From assembly GCF_003885105.1 (NCBI RefSeq), contig NZ_QWZQ01000017.1, positions 1-58,690 of the forward strand: 58,690 bases of DNA, written 5' to 3'. Positions 25,954 through 34,514 of this stretch are shown here, piece by piece. Positions within the stretch are counted from its first letter, which is position 1. Each line of letters opens with the position of its first letter. The notes beneath the pieces are model-generated. The model saw only the letters and a list, made by a program, of their open reading frames with translations, was not told the DNA's origin and ran no database searches. Source of the DNA: Lactiplantibacillus garii (GTDB taxonomy: Bacteria; Bacillota; Bacilli; Lactobacillales; Lactobacillaceae). Made by a program: the position numbers and the translations under genes.

Positions 25954-27390
25954 TTACTTGGTGAACTTAGACGGCTTTTTAGCCAGAATACCGTTTAACT
26001 TGGAGTGCTTGATGGAATAGCTGAAGTAAACGATCATCCCGACGGCTAACCAAATAACGAACCGTAACCAGGTGACGGGTTTTAAGTTGATCAGTAAGAA
26101 AACACAGCAGATAATGGACATAATTGGAACAAATGGAACCCACGGGGTGCGGAACGGCCGGCGTAAATCGGGTTGGGTCTTGCGTAAGTGCAAAACGGAG
26201 AACGAAACGAGTACGAAGGCGGTCAACGTCCCAATGTTAACGAGTTCGGCCAACGCGGCGAGGGGAATGAAGCCGCCCATGACGGCCGCGATGACGCCGA
26301 ATAGCAGGGTGGACTTTACCGGAGCGCCCGACTTTTTATCAATGGCACTGAAAACGGGAGGGAGTAAACCGTCGCGTGACATTGAGAAGGAGATACGGGT
26401 TTGGCCGTACAGGCAAACGAGCATTACGGTCGTCATACCCAGAATGGCACCTAAATCAACAATTCCGGCAATCCAGTTTTGACCAGAATAGACTAAAACC
26501 GCGGATACCGGGTGATCAATGTACTTCGCGAACATCCGAAACGGAACGACTCCGGTCATAATGGCGGATACGCTGACATAGAGGATGGTACAAATCCCCA
26601 GCGATAGGAGCATGGCTTTGGGCAACGTTTTTGATGGTTCCAAGGTCTCTTCAACGCTGGAAGAAATGGCGTCAAAACCGATGAAGGCGAAGAACACGCT
26701 GGAAGCTGCGCCGAAGACCCCCTTCATCCCATAGGGCAGGAGTGGTGTCCAGTTGGCCGGTTTAATAAACCGCATGGCCGTAAAAATGAAAAGGAGCACG
26801 ATGGCAATCTTAATGACTACCATGACGTTGTTGACCCGTTTGGTTTCCTTGACCCCCACGGAAAGTAACGTCGTGATCAGTAAAATGATGGTGAACGCCG
26901 GTAAGTTAAAGAAGCTCGTCACGCCCGGTGTGGAACCCGCCGCGGCGCTTAAAACGGTCGGTAATTTGAGCCCGAAACCGGCAATGAATGATTGAAAGTA
27001 CCCGGACCAGCCGGCCGACACCGTCGAAACGGCAAATAGGTATTCAAGCATTAAATCCCAACCAATGATAAACGCAATAATTTCACCTAACGTGGTATAC
27101 GAGTACGTGTAAGCCGAGCCGCTTTCGGGAACCATTGCGGCAAATTCGGCGTAACAGAGGGAGGCAAACAAGCAGGCCACCGCGGCCATTACGAACGAGA
27201 TCATTAAGCCGGGTCCGGCAGTCAGTGCCCCGGTCCCGGTCAAGACAAAAATCCCGGTCCCAATAATTGCGCCGATACCAAGCATGGTCAAGTCGAAGGT
27301 TTTCATTTCTTTACGGAGTGGACTGTGGTAGTGGGCTAACATGTCGTTGATATCCTTTTTTCGAAGTAATCGATTGTGTGATAAATCCAT
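25954..27390 (-). CDS. APC-superfamily amino acid permease (cationic amino acid transporter type)
   Basis: 478 residues from ATG 27390, eight bases after GGGG; ATG 27396 (two codons more) is possible but too close to that site. Twelve helices. Family marks: MLGIGAIIGTGIFVLTG (helix 1 unwound GxxxGxGIF), PESGSAYTYSYTTLGE, FFAFIGFDAISSSVEE (helix 6), and a C-terminal RPFRTPWVPFVP. The YfnA/CAT layout suggests amino acid/proton symport. The specific amino acid is unknown. Upstream lies a cluster of TTAGCTAA-type palindromes. Confidence 0.92.
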   Translation of the reverse strand: MDLSHNRLLRKKDINDMLAHYHSPLRKEMKTFDLTMLGIGAIIGTGIFVLTGTGALTAGPGLMISFVMAAVACLFASLCYAEFAAMVPESGSAYTYSYTTLGEIIAFIIGWDLMLEYLFAVSTVSAGWSGYFQSFIAGFGLKLPTVLSAAAGSTPGVTSFFNLPAFTIILLITTLLSVGVKETKRVNNVMVVIKIAIVLLFIFTAMRFIKPANWTPLLPYGMKGVFGAASSVFFAFIGFDAISSSVEETLEPSKTLPKAMLLSLGICTILYVSVSAIMTGVVPFRMFAKYIDHPVSAVLVYSGQNWIAGIVDLGAILGMTTVMLVCLYGQTRISFSMSRDGLLPPVFSAIDKKSGAPVKSTLLFGVIAAVMGGFIPLAALAELVNIGTLTAFVLVSFSVLHLRKTQPDLRRPFRTPWVPFVPIMSIICCVFLLINLKPVTWLRFVIWLAVGMIVYFSYSIKHSKLNGILAKKPSKFTK

Positions 27391-27450
27391 AAACATCGCC
27401 CCATTCGTTTTAATGATTCTTATTTTAATCGGATTATTAATTTTGATAAT

Positions 27451-27498
27451 GGCTAATTAGCTTTAAAAATGGTGGAATTTTAGCTAATTTAGCTAAAA
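27451..27498. promoter_or_regulatory. Cluster of TAGCTAA palindromes upstream of the APC permease gene
   Basis: TTTTAGCTA/TAGCTAAAA (27478-27486 and 27490-27498) is a perfect 9-3-9 dyad, and a GGCTAATTAGCT palindrome lies at 27451-27462. The cluster is 60-110 bases upstream of the permease start. Candidate operator for an unidentified regulator. Confidence 0.45.
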
Positions 27499-27593
27499 TT
27501 AATTTAAATAAACGAATTATATGGGCTTCTGATAAGCGAATTGTTCTAGATAGTCACTATGGTGAACCTACCGGACTAAAAAGTTTTAAGGAA

Positions 27594-27627
27594 TAAAAAA
27601 AATAGGCCCGGGTTTTACCGGAACCTA
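27594..27627 (-). terminator. Terminator of the 49-residue peptide gene
   Basis: Minus strand: ATAGGTTCCGG pairs (with wobbles) with CCCGGGCCTAT, followed by a long T-run. Confidence 0.75.
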
Positions 27628-27641
27628 TCTATAGAACGCTT

Positions 27642-27791
27642 TTAACGGTGTTTACGAAAGTAATTATAAGCTACGGACAGTAGAATGATGATCAAGAGTA
27701 TCCCGATTGCGGCCCGCGGTCCGGCCGCCCGTTCCGTCATGTGAAACATCCGGATGGGACCGAGGCCGTGGACGCCAAACATTGCTAACAT
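27642..27791 (-). CDS. Single-helix small membrane protein, 49 residues
   Basis: ATG 27791 is seven bases after a full AAGGAGG. The peptide begins MLAMFGVHGLGPIRMFHM, then about RAAGPRAAIG, a hydrophobic helix ILLIIILLSVAY (about 30-43) and a basic YFRKHR tail. Its own ribosome site and terminator make it a real gene. The layout (short N-terminal segment, one helix, positive C-terminus) fits a small membrane protein. It is divergent from the cardiolipin synthase gene. Function unknown. Confidence 0.7.
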   Translation of the reverse strand: MLAMFGVHGLGPIRMFHMTERAAGPRAAIGILLIIILLSVAYNYFRKHR

Positions 27792-27922
27792 TTAAAAATC
27801 CTCCTTAGCGCGATTATTACCGTTTTTATTGAAAAATGCAAAAATTCCATTCGCAAAAGATTATTATTGCAATGGGTTCTGCGGTAGAATGAATTTATCA
27901 TTAAAATAGGTGGGTGCCTTCA

Positions 27923-29368
27923 TTGCAATATATTTTGCCAATTATAAACGTCATTGTGATTATTAACGCGGTGGCAGCGGTTATTACGGTTTTCCGTGAC
28001 CGTCGGGATATTGCGGCGACCTGGGCTTGGCTGCTCGTGTTGATCATGATTCCGGTTGCCGGATTCGTGGCGTACGCGTTTCTGGGCCGGAAGTTGCCGA
28101 AAAACCGGTTATTCCGATTAAAAAAAGAGACCCAAATTCGCTTAGAGCAAATGATTCAACGCCAGCGTGACGAGCTCGGTTCGGAACTGATGCCGGCCGA
28201 CGCGGTTACGAGTTCAGTGCGGGGGATGGTCAGCTTGTTCTTGAATTCGGACGGGGCGTTGCTTAGTCGGAAAAATCGGGTCAAAATTTTTACGGACGGC
28301 CACGAGAAGTTTCACGCCATGTTTCAAGATATTGAGGCTGCTAAAAAACATATTCACATTGAATATTACACCTTTTATAACGATCGAATCGGTAACGAGT
28401 TGCTGCACTTGTTAGAACGGAAGGCGGCCGAGGGAGTTGACGTCCGGGTTTTGTACGATCCGTGGGGGTCGATGGGCACTTTTCGGAGCTTCTTTAAACA
28501 CCTGGAAGAACTGGGCGGGCACGCCCGACCATTCTTGGGCGCGCATTCGGCGATTCTCGACTTTCGGTTAAACTTTCGTGATCACCGGAAGATTGTGGTT
28601 ACGGACGGGCGGGTCGGCTACGTCGGTGGTTTTAACGTTGGCGATCAGTACCTTGGGCGCGACAAGAAATTCGGTTATTGGCGCGACACCCATTTGCGGA
28701 TCGTAGGCTCCGGCGTGTTCGAATTGCAGGAACGCTTCATTCGCGATTGGAACGCTACCGACGCGGAACACCGGATCGAACCGTCCGCCGAAATGTTCCC
28801 GGTGATCAAGGTTAAGGGGAACACGTCGTTACAAATTGTTTCGAGTGGCCCCGACAACGATGGCCAACAAATTAAAATGGGTTATATTAAAATGATCATG
28901 ACCGCGCAACAACGTTTGTGGATTCAGTCACCGTATTTGATTCCCGATGATTCGGTACTGGATGCAATTCGCATCGCGGCCATGTCCGGGGTCGACGTAC
29001 GGATCATGGTACCGGATAAACCGGACCACGCTTTCGTCTACCGGGCAACGCAATATTATGCCAGCGAACTCGCGGAAGCTGGCGTCAAAATTTATTATTA
29101 TAATAATGGTTTTATTCACGCCAAAACGATGGTGATTGATGGGCAAGTGGCATCGGTCGGTTCGGCTAATATGGACTTTCGAAGCTTTAAGTTAAACTTT
29201 GAAGTGAACGCCTTTTTGTACGATACTGACTTAGCGAAGGAACTAGAAACGGTTTTCCTACGGGATCAGGACTTAAGCAGTCTGGTCACCGTGCAAGATT
29301 TCAAGGACCAGTCGTTCTGGTTGAAGTTTAAGCAAACCTTCTCAAGACTATTATCGCCAATTCTATAG
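27923..29368 (+). CDS. cls: Cardiolipin synthase
   Basis: Joins two phosphatidylglycerols into cardiolipin at the membrane. 481 residues from TTG 27923, eight bases after AGGTGGG; GTG 27914 touches that site and is less likely. Two N-terminal helices (PLDc_N: WAWLLVLIMIPVAGFVAYAFLGR) are followed by two phospholipase-D domains with HxKxxxxD motifs: HRKIVVTDG near 220 and HAKTMVIDG near 398, the second followed by GSANMDFRSF. Length and order match Gram-positive ClsA. Monocistronic. Confidence 0.95.
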   Translation: MQYILPIINVIVIINAVAAVITVFRDRRDIAATWAWLLVLIMIPVAGFVAYAFLGRKLPKNRLFRLKKETQIRLEQMIQRQRDELGSELMPADAVTSSVRGMVSLFLNSDGALLSRKNRVKIFTDGHEKFHAMFQDIEAAKKHIHIEYYTFYNDRIGNELLHLLERKAAEGVDVRVLYDPWGSMGTFRSFFKHLEELGGHARPFLGAHSAILDFRLNFRDHRKIVVTDGRVGYVGGFNVGDQYLGRDKKFGYWRDTHLRIVGSGVFELQERFIRDWNATDAEHRIEPSAEMFPVIKVKGNTSLQIVSSGPDNDGQQIKMGYIKMIMTAQQRLWIQSPYLIPDDSVLDAIRIAAMSGVDVRIMVPDKPDHAFVYRATQYYASELAEAGVKIYYYNNGFIHAKTMVIDGQVASVGSANMDFRSFKLNFEVNAFLYDTDLAKELETVFLRDQDLSSLVTVQDFKDQSFWLKFKQTFSRLLSPIL

Positions 29369-29385
29369 CTTTAACTGGTAAGACC

Positions 29386-29434
29386 AAAAACGTACGGCTT
29401 AGTTAGGAAAGACAACTAAGACCGTGCGTTTTTT
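29386..29434. terminator. Bidirectional terminator between cls and the phosphatase gene
   Basis: AAACGTACGGCTTAGTT pairs with AACTAAGACCGTGCGTTT around a short loop, T's to the right. Confidence 0.9.
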
Positions 29435-30215
29435 AATCCAAATAGAGTTTTTTCAAGTCGTTTACGTCGGCAACTGACAGACCTAAAACGTCGTGCAAGT
29501 AGCCCAGGCCACTTCCATAGAGGTCGTCAAAGACCCGGAAGACCATTTTTAAGTTATCGGCTTCAACGGACATGGCGACGTTGAACTGACTGGCAAGGTC
29601 ACCGGCGTTAGCCTTAGTAATGATGGTGTCAGTATCCATGCTGTCCGCCGCCATGAAGACCGCGTTAGTCAGCAAGTAGTCTTGCATGATGGTTTCACGC
29701 GGGACGTCGAGGGCGGTCATGATCAGGGCGGCGGCGACACCGGTGCGGTCCTTGCCCGCTGCACAGTGGAAGAGGACGGATTGGTTAGGTTCGGTGTTTG
29801 CTAGTAAGGTGGCGAAGAGTGTTTGCCAAACTTTAACGGGATGACTGTCGGTCACCATCTGTGCGTACGTTTGGGCGTTAAACGAGTCGTCAACGACGAG
29901 CCGTTTGATCAGCCGTTTTAGGCGGCGGTCAAAGCGCCGGTTGTCGGTAAAGGGGTAAACGGACGTGTTGAGATACTTAGTCCGTTTAGGGTAGCGGTCC
30001 GGGGACATCTGGGCCTCGTTCTCCTGCCGCAGATCAATGTCGTACCGCAGGCCGTAATCGTCCAAGTAAGCTAAGTCCGATTTAGTTAAAAGTGACATGC
30101 CGCCGCAGCGAAGCAGCTTTTGCCACTTAAGGGTCTTGCCGGCCGCGTTTTCGTAACCGCCGAGTTCCCGAAAATTGATACCGTGTTCCAAGCGTAAAAC
30201 CCGATTATGTTCCAT
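29433..30215 (-). CDS. Tyrosine-protein phosphatase (Y_phosphatase3 family)
   Basis: 260 residues, ATG 30215 after GAGGTAA. The catalytic P-loop is CAAGKDR (Cys151-Arg157), inside LFHCAAGKDRTGVAAALI. The N-terminal block GINFRELGGYENAAGKTLKWQKLLRCG is typical of this family of secreted or cytosolic dual phosphatases (LipA-like), which can act on phosphotyrosine and phosphoinositides. There is no signal peptide, so it acts in the cytoplasm. Neighbours give no clue to the substrate. Confidence 0.92.
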   Translation of the reverse strand: MEHNRVLRLEHGINFRELGGYENAAGKTLKWQKLLRCGGMSLLTKSDLAYLDDYGLRYDIDLRQENEAQMSPDRYPKRTKYLNTSVYPFTDNRRFDRRLKRLIKRLVVDDSFNAQTYAQMVTDSHPVKVWQTLFATLLANTEPNQSVLFHCAAGKDRTGVAAALIMTALDVPRETIMQDYLLTNAVFMAADSMDTDTIITKANAGDLASQFNVAMSVEADNLKMVFRVFDDLYGSGLGYLHDVLGLSVADVNDLKKLYLD

Positions 30216-30322
30216 AAGTGATTACCTCGATTAGTGATTTAATCTAAGTATAACCGCTTTCATTGCCGCTGTCAGGGGAAATTGAGGGCTAGAAGTATCA
30301 AAAAAATACGGAGACAAACTTT

Positions 30323-30368
30323 AAGGCGTGTAAATTACCCAAAGTAAACGGGAAAATTTACACGCCTT
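30323..30368. other. 14-bp perfect hairpin
   Basis: AAGGCGTGTAAATT (30323-30336) and AATTTACACGCCTT (30355-30368) with an 18-base loop. There is no clean T-run on either side. It lies beyond the guaC terminator, upstream of the phosphatase gene. Confidence 0.6.
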
Positions 30369-30389
30369 GCATTTTCGTGGCAATGGTGC

Positions 30390-30453
30390 AGAAAAGTGGG
30401 TCACAAGTCAGCTTGTCCCGCTTAACGTAAAACAATCTGACTTGTGACCCACT
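30390..30453 (-). terminator. Terminator of the purA-guaC transcript
   Basis: A 17-bp perfect stem: AGTGGGTCACAAGTCAG (30395-30411) with CTGACTTGTGACCCACT (30437-30453). On the minus strand it ends in TTTT. The 25-base loop is unusually long. Confidence 0.7.
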
Positions 30454-30469
30454 CTAATCTGTTAAAAGC

Positions 30470-31447
30470 TTAGTCGCCGTTATAGATGGAATTCTTCACA
30501 ATCACGTAGTCGCATTTCGTGATGGCTTTTAAATCGCGTCCGCCGGCATAGGAAATGGAGGATTGAAGATCTTCTTGCATTTCATTTAACGTGTCGGCAA
30601 GGTGTCCACGGTAAGGGACCAACATTTGTTTACCCTCGACGTTTTTGTGTTCGCCTTTTTGGGTTTCACTAGCCGAGCCGTAATACTGTTTGTAAGTTTT
30701 GCCGTCGATTTTAATGACGTTACCCGGGGATTCCTGGTGACCGGCTAACATGGAGCCAATCATGACCATGGTGGCGCCAAAGCGAATGGACTTGGCGATG
30801 TCACCGTTAGTCCGGACACCCCCGTCCGCGATAATTGGTTTGCGCGCCGCTTTGGCACACCACCGCACGGCGGCTAGTTGCCAGCCACCGGTTCCAAAAC
30901 CGGTCTTGATTTTAGTAATGCAGGCCTTACCGGGCCCGACGCCGACCTTGGTAGCGTCGGCGCCGGCGTTTTCTAAGTCACGAACCGCCGCCGGAGTGGC
31001 AACGTTCCCGGCAATCACAAAACTTGTTGGCAACACTTTTTTAATGTGCTTGATCATTTCAATCACGCTGTCGGCGTGGCCGTGGGCGATATCAATCGTC
31101 ACATATTCGGGAACGCAGTCGTTCATGGCTAATTCGTCGATAAAGTCATACTCGGAAGATTTGACTCCCACGGAAATGGAAGCGAACAGGTTGGCAGTGT
31201 GCATACTTTCAACAAAGGCGCGCCGCGTTTCTGGCGCAAACCGGTGCATAATGTAAAAGTAATCGTGGCTGGCTAACCACTTTGCAAGTTCTTCGTTGAT
31301 GACGGTTGCCATGTTGGCGGGAACTACCGGGATTTTAAACCGGCGGCCGCCGAGCTCCACGGTCGTGTCCGCTTCCGAACGGCTGTTGATGACACACTTG
31401 TTCGGAATTAATTGAATATCTTCGTAGTCAAAAATTTCCATTGCCAT
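30470..31447 (-). CDS. guaC: GMP reductase
   Basis: Reductively deaminates GMP to IMP with NADPH. 325 residues, usual for the short bacterial GuaC. Catalytic Cys176 sits in [32 protein letters not shown] and MIGSMLAG are the phosphate-binding segments shared with IMP dehydrogenase, and the CBS domains of IMPDH are absent. The start ATG 31447 follows AAGGAG. It lies 18 bases after purA, so the two are co-transcribed and form a purine interconversion pair (GMP to IMP to AMP). Confidence 0.96.
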   Translation of the reverse strand: MAMEIFDYEDIQLIPNKCVINSRSEADTTVELGGRRFKIPVVPANMATVINEELAKWLASHDYFYIMHRFAPETRRAFVESMHTANLFASISVGVKSSEYDFIDELAMNDCVPEYVTIDIAHGHADSVIEMIKHIKKVLPTSFVIAGNVATPAAVRDLENAGADATKVGVGPGKACITKIKTGFGTGGWQLAAVRWCAKAARKPIIADGGVRTNGDIAKSIRFGATMVMIGSMLAGHQESPGNVIKIDGKTYKQYYGSASETQKGEHKNVEGKQMLVPYRGHLADTLNEMQEDLQSSISYAGGRDLKAITKCDYVIVKNSIYNGD

Positions 31448-31465
31448 AAGTCCAGCACTCCTTAA

Positions 31466-32755
31466 TTAGTTCCAGATATCGTGGTCGATAACGTTAGTTT
31501 GTTCGCGGTCGGGACCAACGGAGAAGGTCGCAATTTTGACGCCGACCAATTCTTCGATCCGCTTTAAGTAGTTGCGGGCGTTTTCTGGTAATTCAGCTAA
31601 CGTCTTGACACCGGTAATATCTTCGTCCCAACCAGGCAGTTCGTCGTAGATTGGTTTGCAAGCTTCCAATTCTTTTAAGCTGGCTGGGTAGTGGTAAATC
31701 GTTTCGCCGTTTAAATCGTAGGCGGTACAGATTTTAATCGTCTTTAAGCCGGTTAACACGTCTAAGCAGTTTAAGCTGAGGTGGGTTAAACCGGATACCC
31801 GCTTAGCGTGGCGTAAAACGACACTGTCAAACCAGCCGATACGCCGGGGCCGTTTCGTAACGGTTCCGTATTCATGAGCGGTTTCGCGAATGAAGTTCCC
31901 GACTTCGTCAAATAGTTCGGTTGGGAACGGGCCGTCACCCACGCGGGACGTGTAGGCTTTGAGGACACCAACGCAGTTATCGATCTTAGAAGGGCCGACG
32001 CCGCTCCCGATGGTAACACCACCGGCGACCGGGTTGGAAGACGTGACGTAAGGGTAGGTTCCTTGGTCAATGTCTAACATGACCCCCTGAGCGCCTTCAA
32101 ATAAGACCCGTTTGCCATCATCCAGTGCGTCGTTGATCACTACGGAAGTGTCGGTAACGAACGGCTTTAATTTTTGGCCGTACGCGTAGTATTCTTCAAA
32201 GATATCGTCAAATTTTAGTGGTTCCATGTCGTAAAGCTTGGTAATAATTTGGTTTTTTTCAGCTAAGTTTCGTTTTAGGAGGGTGGCAAAGGTGTCCTTA
32301 TCCAAGAGGTCCGCGACCCGAATCCCAATTCGTTCGGCCTTGTCCATGTAGGCCGGACCGATCCCTTTGTTGGTGGTCCCAATCTTACCGCTGGCCTTGG
32401 CTTTTTCTTGTGCACCGTCTAGGACGATGTGGTAAGGCAAGATAACGTGGGCCCGGTTAGATACCCGGAGGTTGTCGGGGTTCACACCGTTATCACGTAA
32501 GTAATCTAGTTCTTCAACTAAGGATTTCGGGTTTAGAACCACGCCGTTACCAATAACGGCTAACTTGTCATGGAAGAAGATCCCGGATGGAATCAGTCGT
32601 AATTTAAAAGTTTTACCATTAAATACGATGGTGTGGCCAGCGTTGTCGCCGCCTTGGTAACGTGATACCACATCTGCTTCCTGACTTAAAAAGTCCGTGA
32701 TCTTTCCTTTACCTTCATCGCCCCATTGGCTACCTACTACTACGACTGATGCCAT
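31466..32755 (-). CDS. purA: Adenylosuccinate synthetase
   Basis: Makes adenylosuccinate from IMP, aspartate and GTP. 429 residues; ATG 32755 chosen because GAGGTGG lies just before it. Marks: [11 protein letters not shown] (GTP-binding P-loop with the catalytic Asp, residues 8-18), NAGHTIV (catalytic His), [16 protein letters not shown], and [13 protein letters not shown]. First gene of purA-guaC and divergent from purB, which performs the next reaction. Confidence 0.97.
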   Translation of the reverse strand: MASVVVVGSQWGDEGKGKITDFLSQEADVVSRYQGGDNAGHTIVFNGKTFKLRLIPSGIFFHDKLAVIGNGVVLNPKSLVEELDYLRDNGVNPDNLRVSNRAHVILPYHIVLDGAQEKAKASGKIGTTNKGIGPAYMDKAERIGIRVADLLDKDTFATLLKRNLAEKNQIITKLYDMEPLKFDDIFEEYYAYGQKLKPFVTDTSVVINDALDDGKRVLFEGAQGVMLDIDQGTYPYVTSSNPVAGGVTIGSGVGPSKIDNCVGVLKAYTSRVGDGPFPTELFDEVGNFIRETAHEYGTVTKRPRRIGWFDSVVLRHAKRVSGLTHLSLNCLDVLTGLKTIKICTAYDLNGETIYHYPASLKELEACKPIYDELPGWDEDITGVKTLAELPENARNYLKRIEELVGVKIATFSVGPDREQTNVIDHDIWN

Positions 32756-32838
32756 GTTTTTCCACCTCATTAAATAGTTTTAATTATGAATGTTCAATAG
32801 CAAAGAGCAGTGAAACGTTCACCACTCCAACAGCAATG

Positions 32839-32867
32839 AGTATAGCAATTTTTATCGTAAAACGCAA
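32839..32867 (-). promoter_or_regulatory. Promoter of purA-guaC
   Basis: Minus strand TTGCGT (32862-32867), 17 bases, TATACT (32839-32844), about 85 bases before the purA start. Confidence 0.6.
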
Positions 32868-32872
32868 CTTTA

Positions 32873-32885
32873 AATCCGAATGTTC
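32873..32885. promoter_or_regulatory. PurBox-like sequence
   Basis: AAATCCGAATGTT matches 11 of 13 positions of the lactococcal PurBox AWWWCCGAACWWT. It lies just upstream of the purA -35. Weaker ACGAAC elements (minus strand) occur near 32986-32991 and 33027-33032, flanking the purB -10. A PurR role is plausible, not shown. Confidence 0.4.
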
Positions 32886-33014
32886 TTATTTAGCGTTCTT
32901 TTTAATGTTCATGGTTAAGGACAAAATGCTGAAATATAAGCGGTTTTATTCCGTTGCTAATGAAAAATAAGTGGACTTTTTCATTGTTCGTCCCTACCCA
33001 ACCCGCAGCCGGTA

Positions 33015-33023
33015 TGGTATAAT
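33015..33023 (+). promoter_or_regulatory. Promoter of purB
   Basis: Extended -10 TGGTATAAT, 50 bases before the start codon. The -35 region (TACCCA) is poor, as is common with TGn promoters. Confidence 0.6.
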
Positions 33024-33072
33024 AATGTTCGTGTTTTGTTAGTGAATAAGTCAATAGAAATGAGGATTTGCA

Positions 33073-34371
33073 ATGATTGATCGTTATACGCGTCCTGAAA
33101 TGGGCAAAGTATGGTCGCTAGAAAACCAGTATCAAGCTTGGTTAGAAGTTGAAATTGCAGCGGATGAAGCTTGGGCAGAGTTAGGCAAGATTCCGGCCGA
33201 AGACGTCGCTAAAATTCGGGATAACGCTAAGTTTGACGTTGACCGGATTGCCGAGATTGAAGCCGTGACGCACCACGACGTCGTGGCCTTTACCCGGGAC
33301 GTTTCCGAATCATTAGGTGATGAACGCAAATGGGTGCACTACGGTTTAACGAGTACCGACGTGGTCGATACCGCACAAGGCTACCGTTTAAAACAAGCGA
33401 ATGCCATTATTCGTCAAGATTTACAAGCTTTACGCACCACACTAGCACAACAGGCTAAAAAATATAAATACACCGTTGAAATGGGGCGGACGCACGGTGT
33501 TCACGCCGAACCAACGACCTTTGGGCTGAAGTTAGCCCGCTGGTACTCCGAAATCAACCGCAACATTGAACGCTTTGACCACGCGGCGGCCGGCGTTGAA
33601 GCGGGCAAGATCAGTGGAGCGGTTGGGACGTTCGCCAACATCCCACCGTTCGTTGAGAAGTTCGTTTGTGACAAACTGGGAATTCGGGCGCAAGAAATTT
33701 CGACACAAGTTTTACCACGGGACTTACACGCTGAATACATTGCAACGATTGCTTTGATGGCAACTAGTGTCGAAGTGATTGCCACCGAGATTCGGGGCTT
33801 ACAAAAGTCTGAAACTCACGAAGTTGAAGAATTTTTCAACAAGGGCCAAAAAGGCTCTTCGGCCATGCCGCATAAACGGAATCCAATTGGTTCCGAAAAC
33901 GTCACTGGTTTGGCCCGCGTCTTACGCGGCCACATGATGACGGCTTACGAAGACGTTCCGTTATGGCACGAACGTGATATTTCGCACTCTTCGGCTGAAC
34001 GGATCATTTTACCGGATTCCACCATTTTGATTGATTACATTTTGACTCGAATCAATAAAATTGTTTCTAACTTAACGGTCTTTCCGGAACGAATGAAGCA
34101 AAATATGGACGCAACGTACGGGTTGATTTACAGCCAACGGGTCCTCCTGAAGCTGATTGATACCGGGATGTCCCGGGAAGCGGCTTATGACTTAGTACAA
34201 CCGCTGACCGCCAAAGCTTGGGATGAGCAGTTACATTTCAAACCGTTAGTTGAAGGAAACGCCGAGATCCGCCAACACCTAGATCAGGCCGCCATTGATG
34301 ATGCGTTTGATTACCACTACCACTTACGGCACGTGGACGATATCTTTAAGCGTTTGGGCCTAGATGATTAA
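33073..34371 (+). CDS. purB: Adenylosuccinate lyase
   Basis: Removes fumarate from adenylosuccinate (to AMP) and from SAICAR (to AICAR). 432 residues; GAGGA precedes ATG 33073. The fumarase-superfamily signature [11 protein letters not shown] is present with the flexible catalytic-Ser loop, along with [22 protein letters not shown] and [16 protein letters not shown] (catalytic His). Divergent from purA, whose product it uses. Confidence 0.97.
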   Translation: MIDRYTRPEMGKVWSLENQYQAWLEVEIAADEAWAELGKIPAEDVAKIRDNAKFDVDRIAEIEAVTHHDVVAFTRDVSESLGDERKWVHYGLTSTDVVDTAQGYRLKQANAIIRQDLQALRTTLAQQAKKYKYTVEMGRTHGVHAEPTTFGLKLARWYSEINRNIERFDHAAAGVEAGKISGAVGTFANIPPFVEKFVCDKLGIRAQEISTQVLPRDLHAEYIATIALMATSVEVIATEIRGLQKSETHEVEEFFNKGQKGSSAMPHKRNPIGSENVTGLARVLRGHMMTAYEDVPLWHERDISHSSAERIILPDSTILIDYILTRINKIVSNLTVFPERMKQNMDATYGLIYSQRVLLKLIDTGMSREAAYDLVQPLTAKAWDEQLHFKPLVEGNAEIRQHLDQAAIDDAFDYHYHLRHVDDIFKRLGLDD

Positions 34372-34420
34372 TTAAAACGAACAAGCTAAAGCGCACGTTT
34401 TAGCGGGTTTACTACAAAAT

Positions 34421-34469
34421 AAGGCGCCTAAATTACTCAAAAACTGAGTAGTTTAGGCGCCTTAAAATT
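34421..34469 (+). terminator. Terminator of purB
   Basis: A 19-bp stem (one G-U) starting AAGGCGCCTAAATTACTCA, loop AAAAC, followed by AAAATTTT. Confidence 0.8.
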
Positions 34470-34514
34470 TTGTTAGCGTAGTGGAGCAGTTGGACTTGAA
34501 AAATTGAACTGGGT

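Noticed and set aside
32749-32970. 73-codon plus-strand frame between purA and purB
   Set aside because: Overlaps the purA start and promoter region, lacks a ribosome site, and has unlikely codon use.
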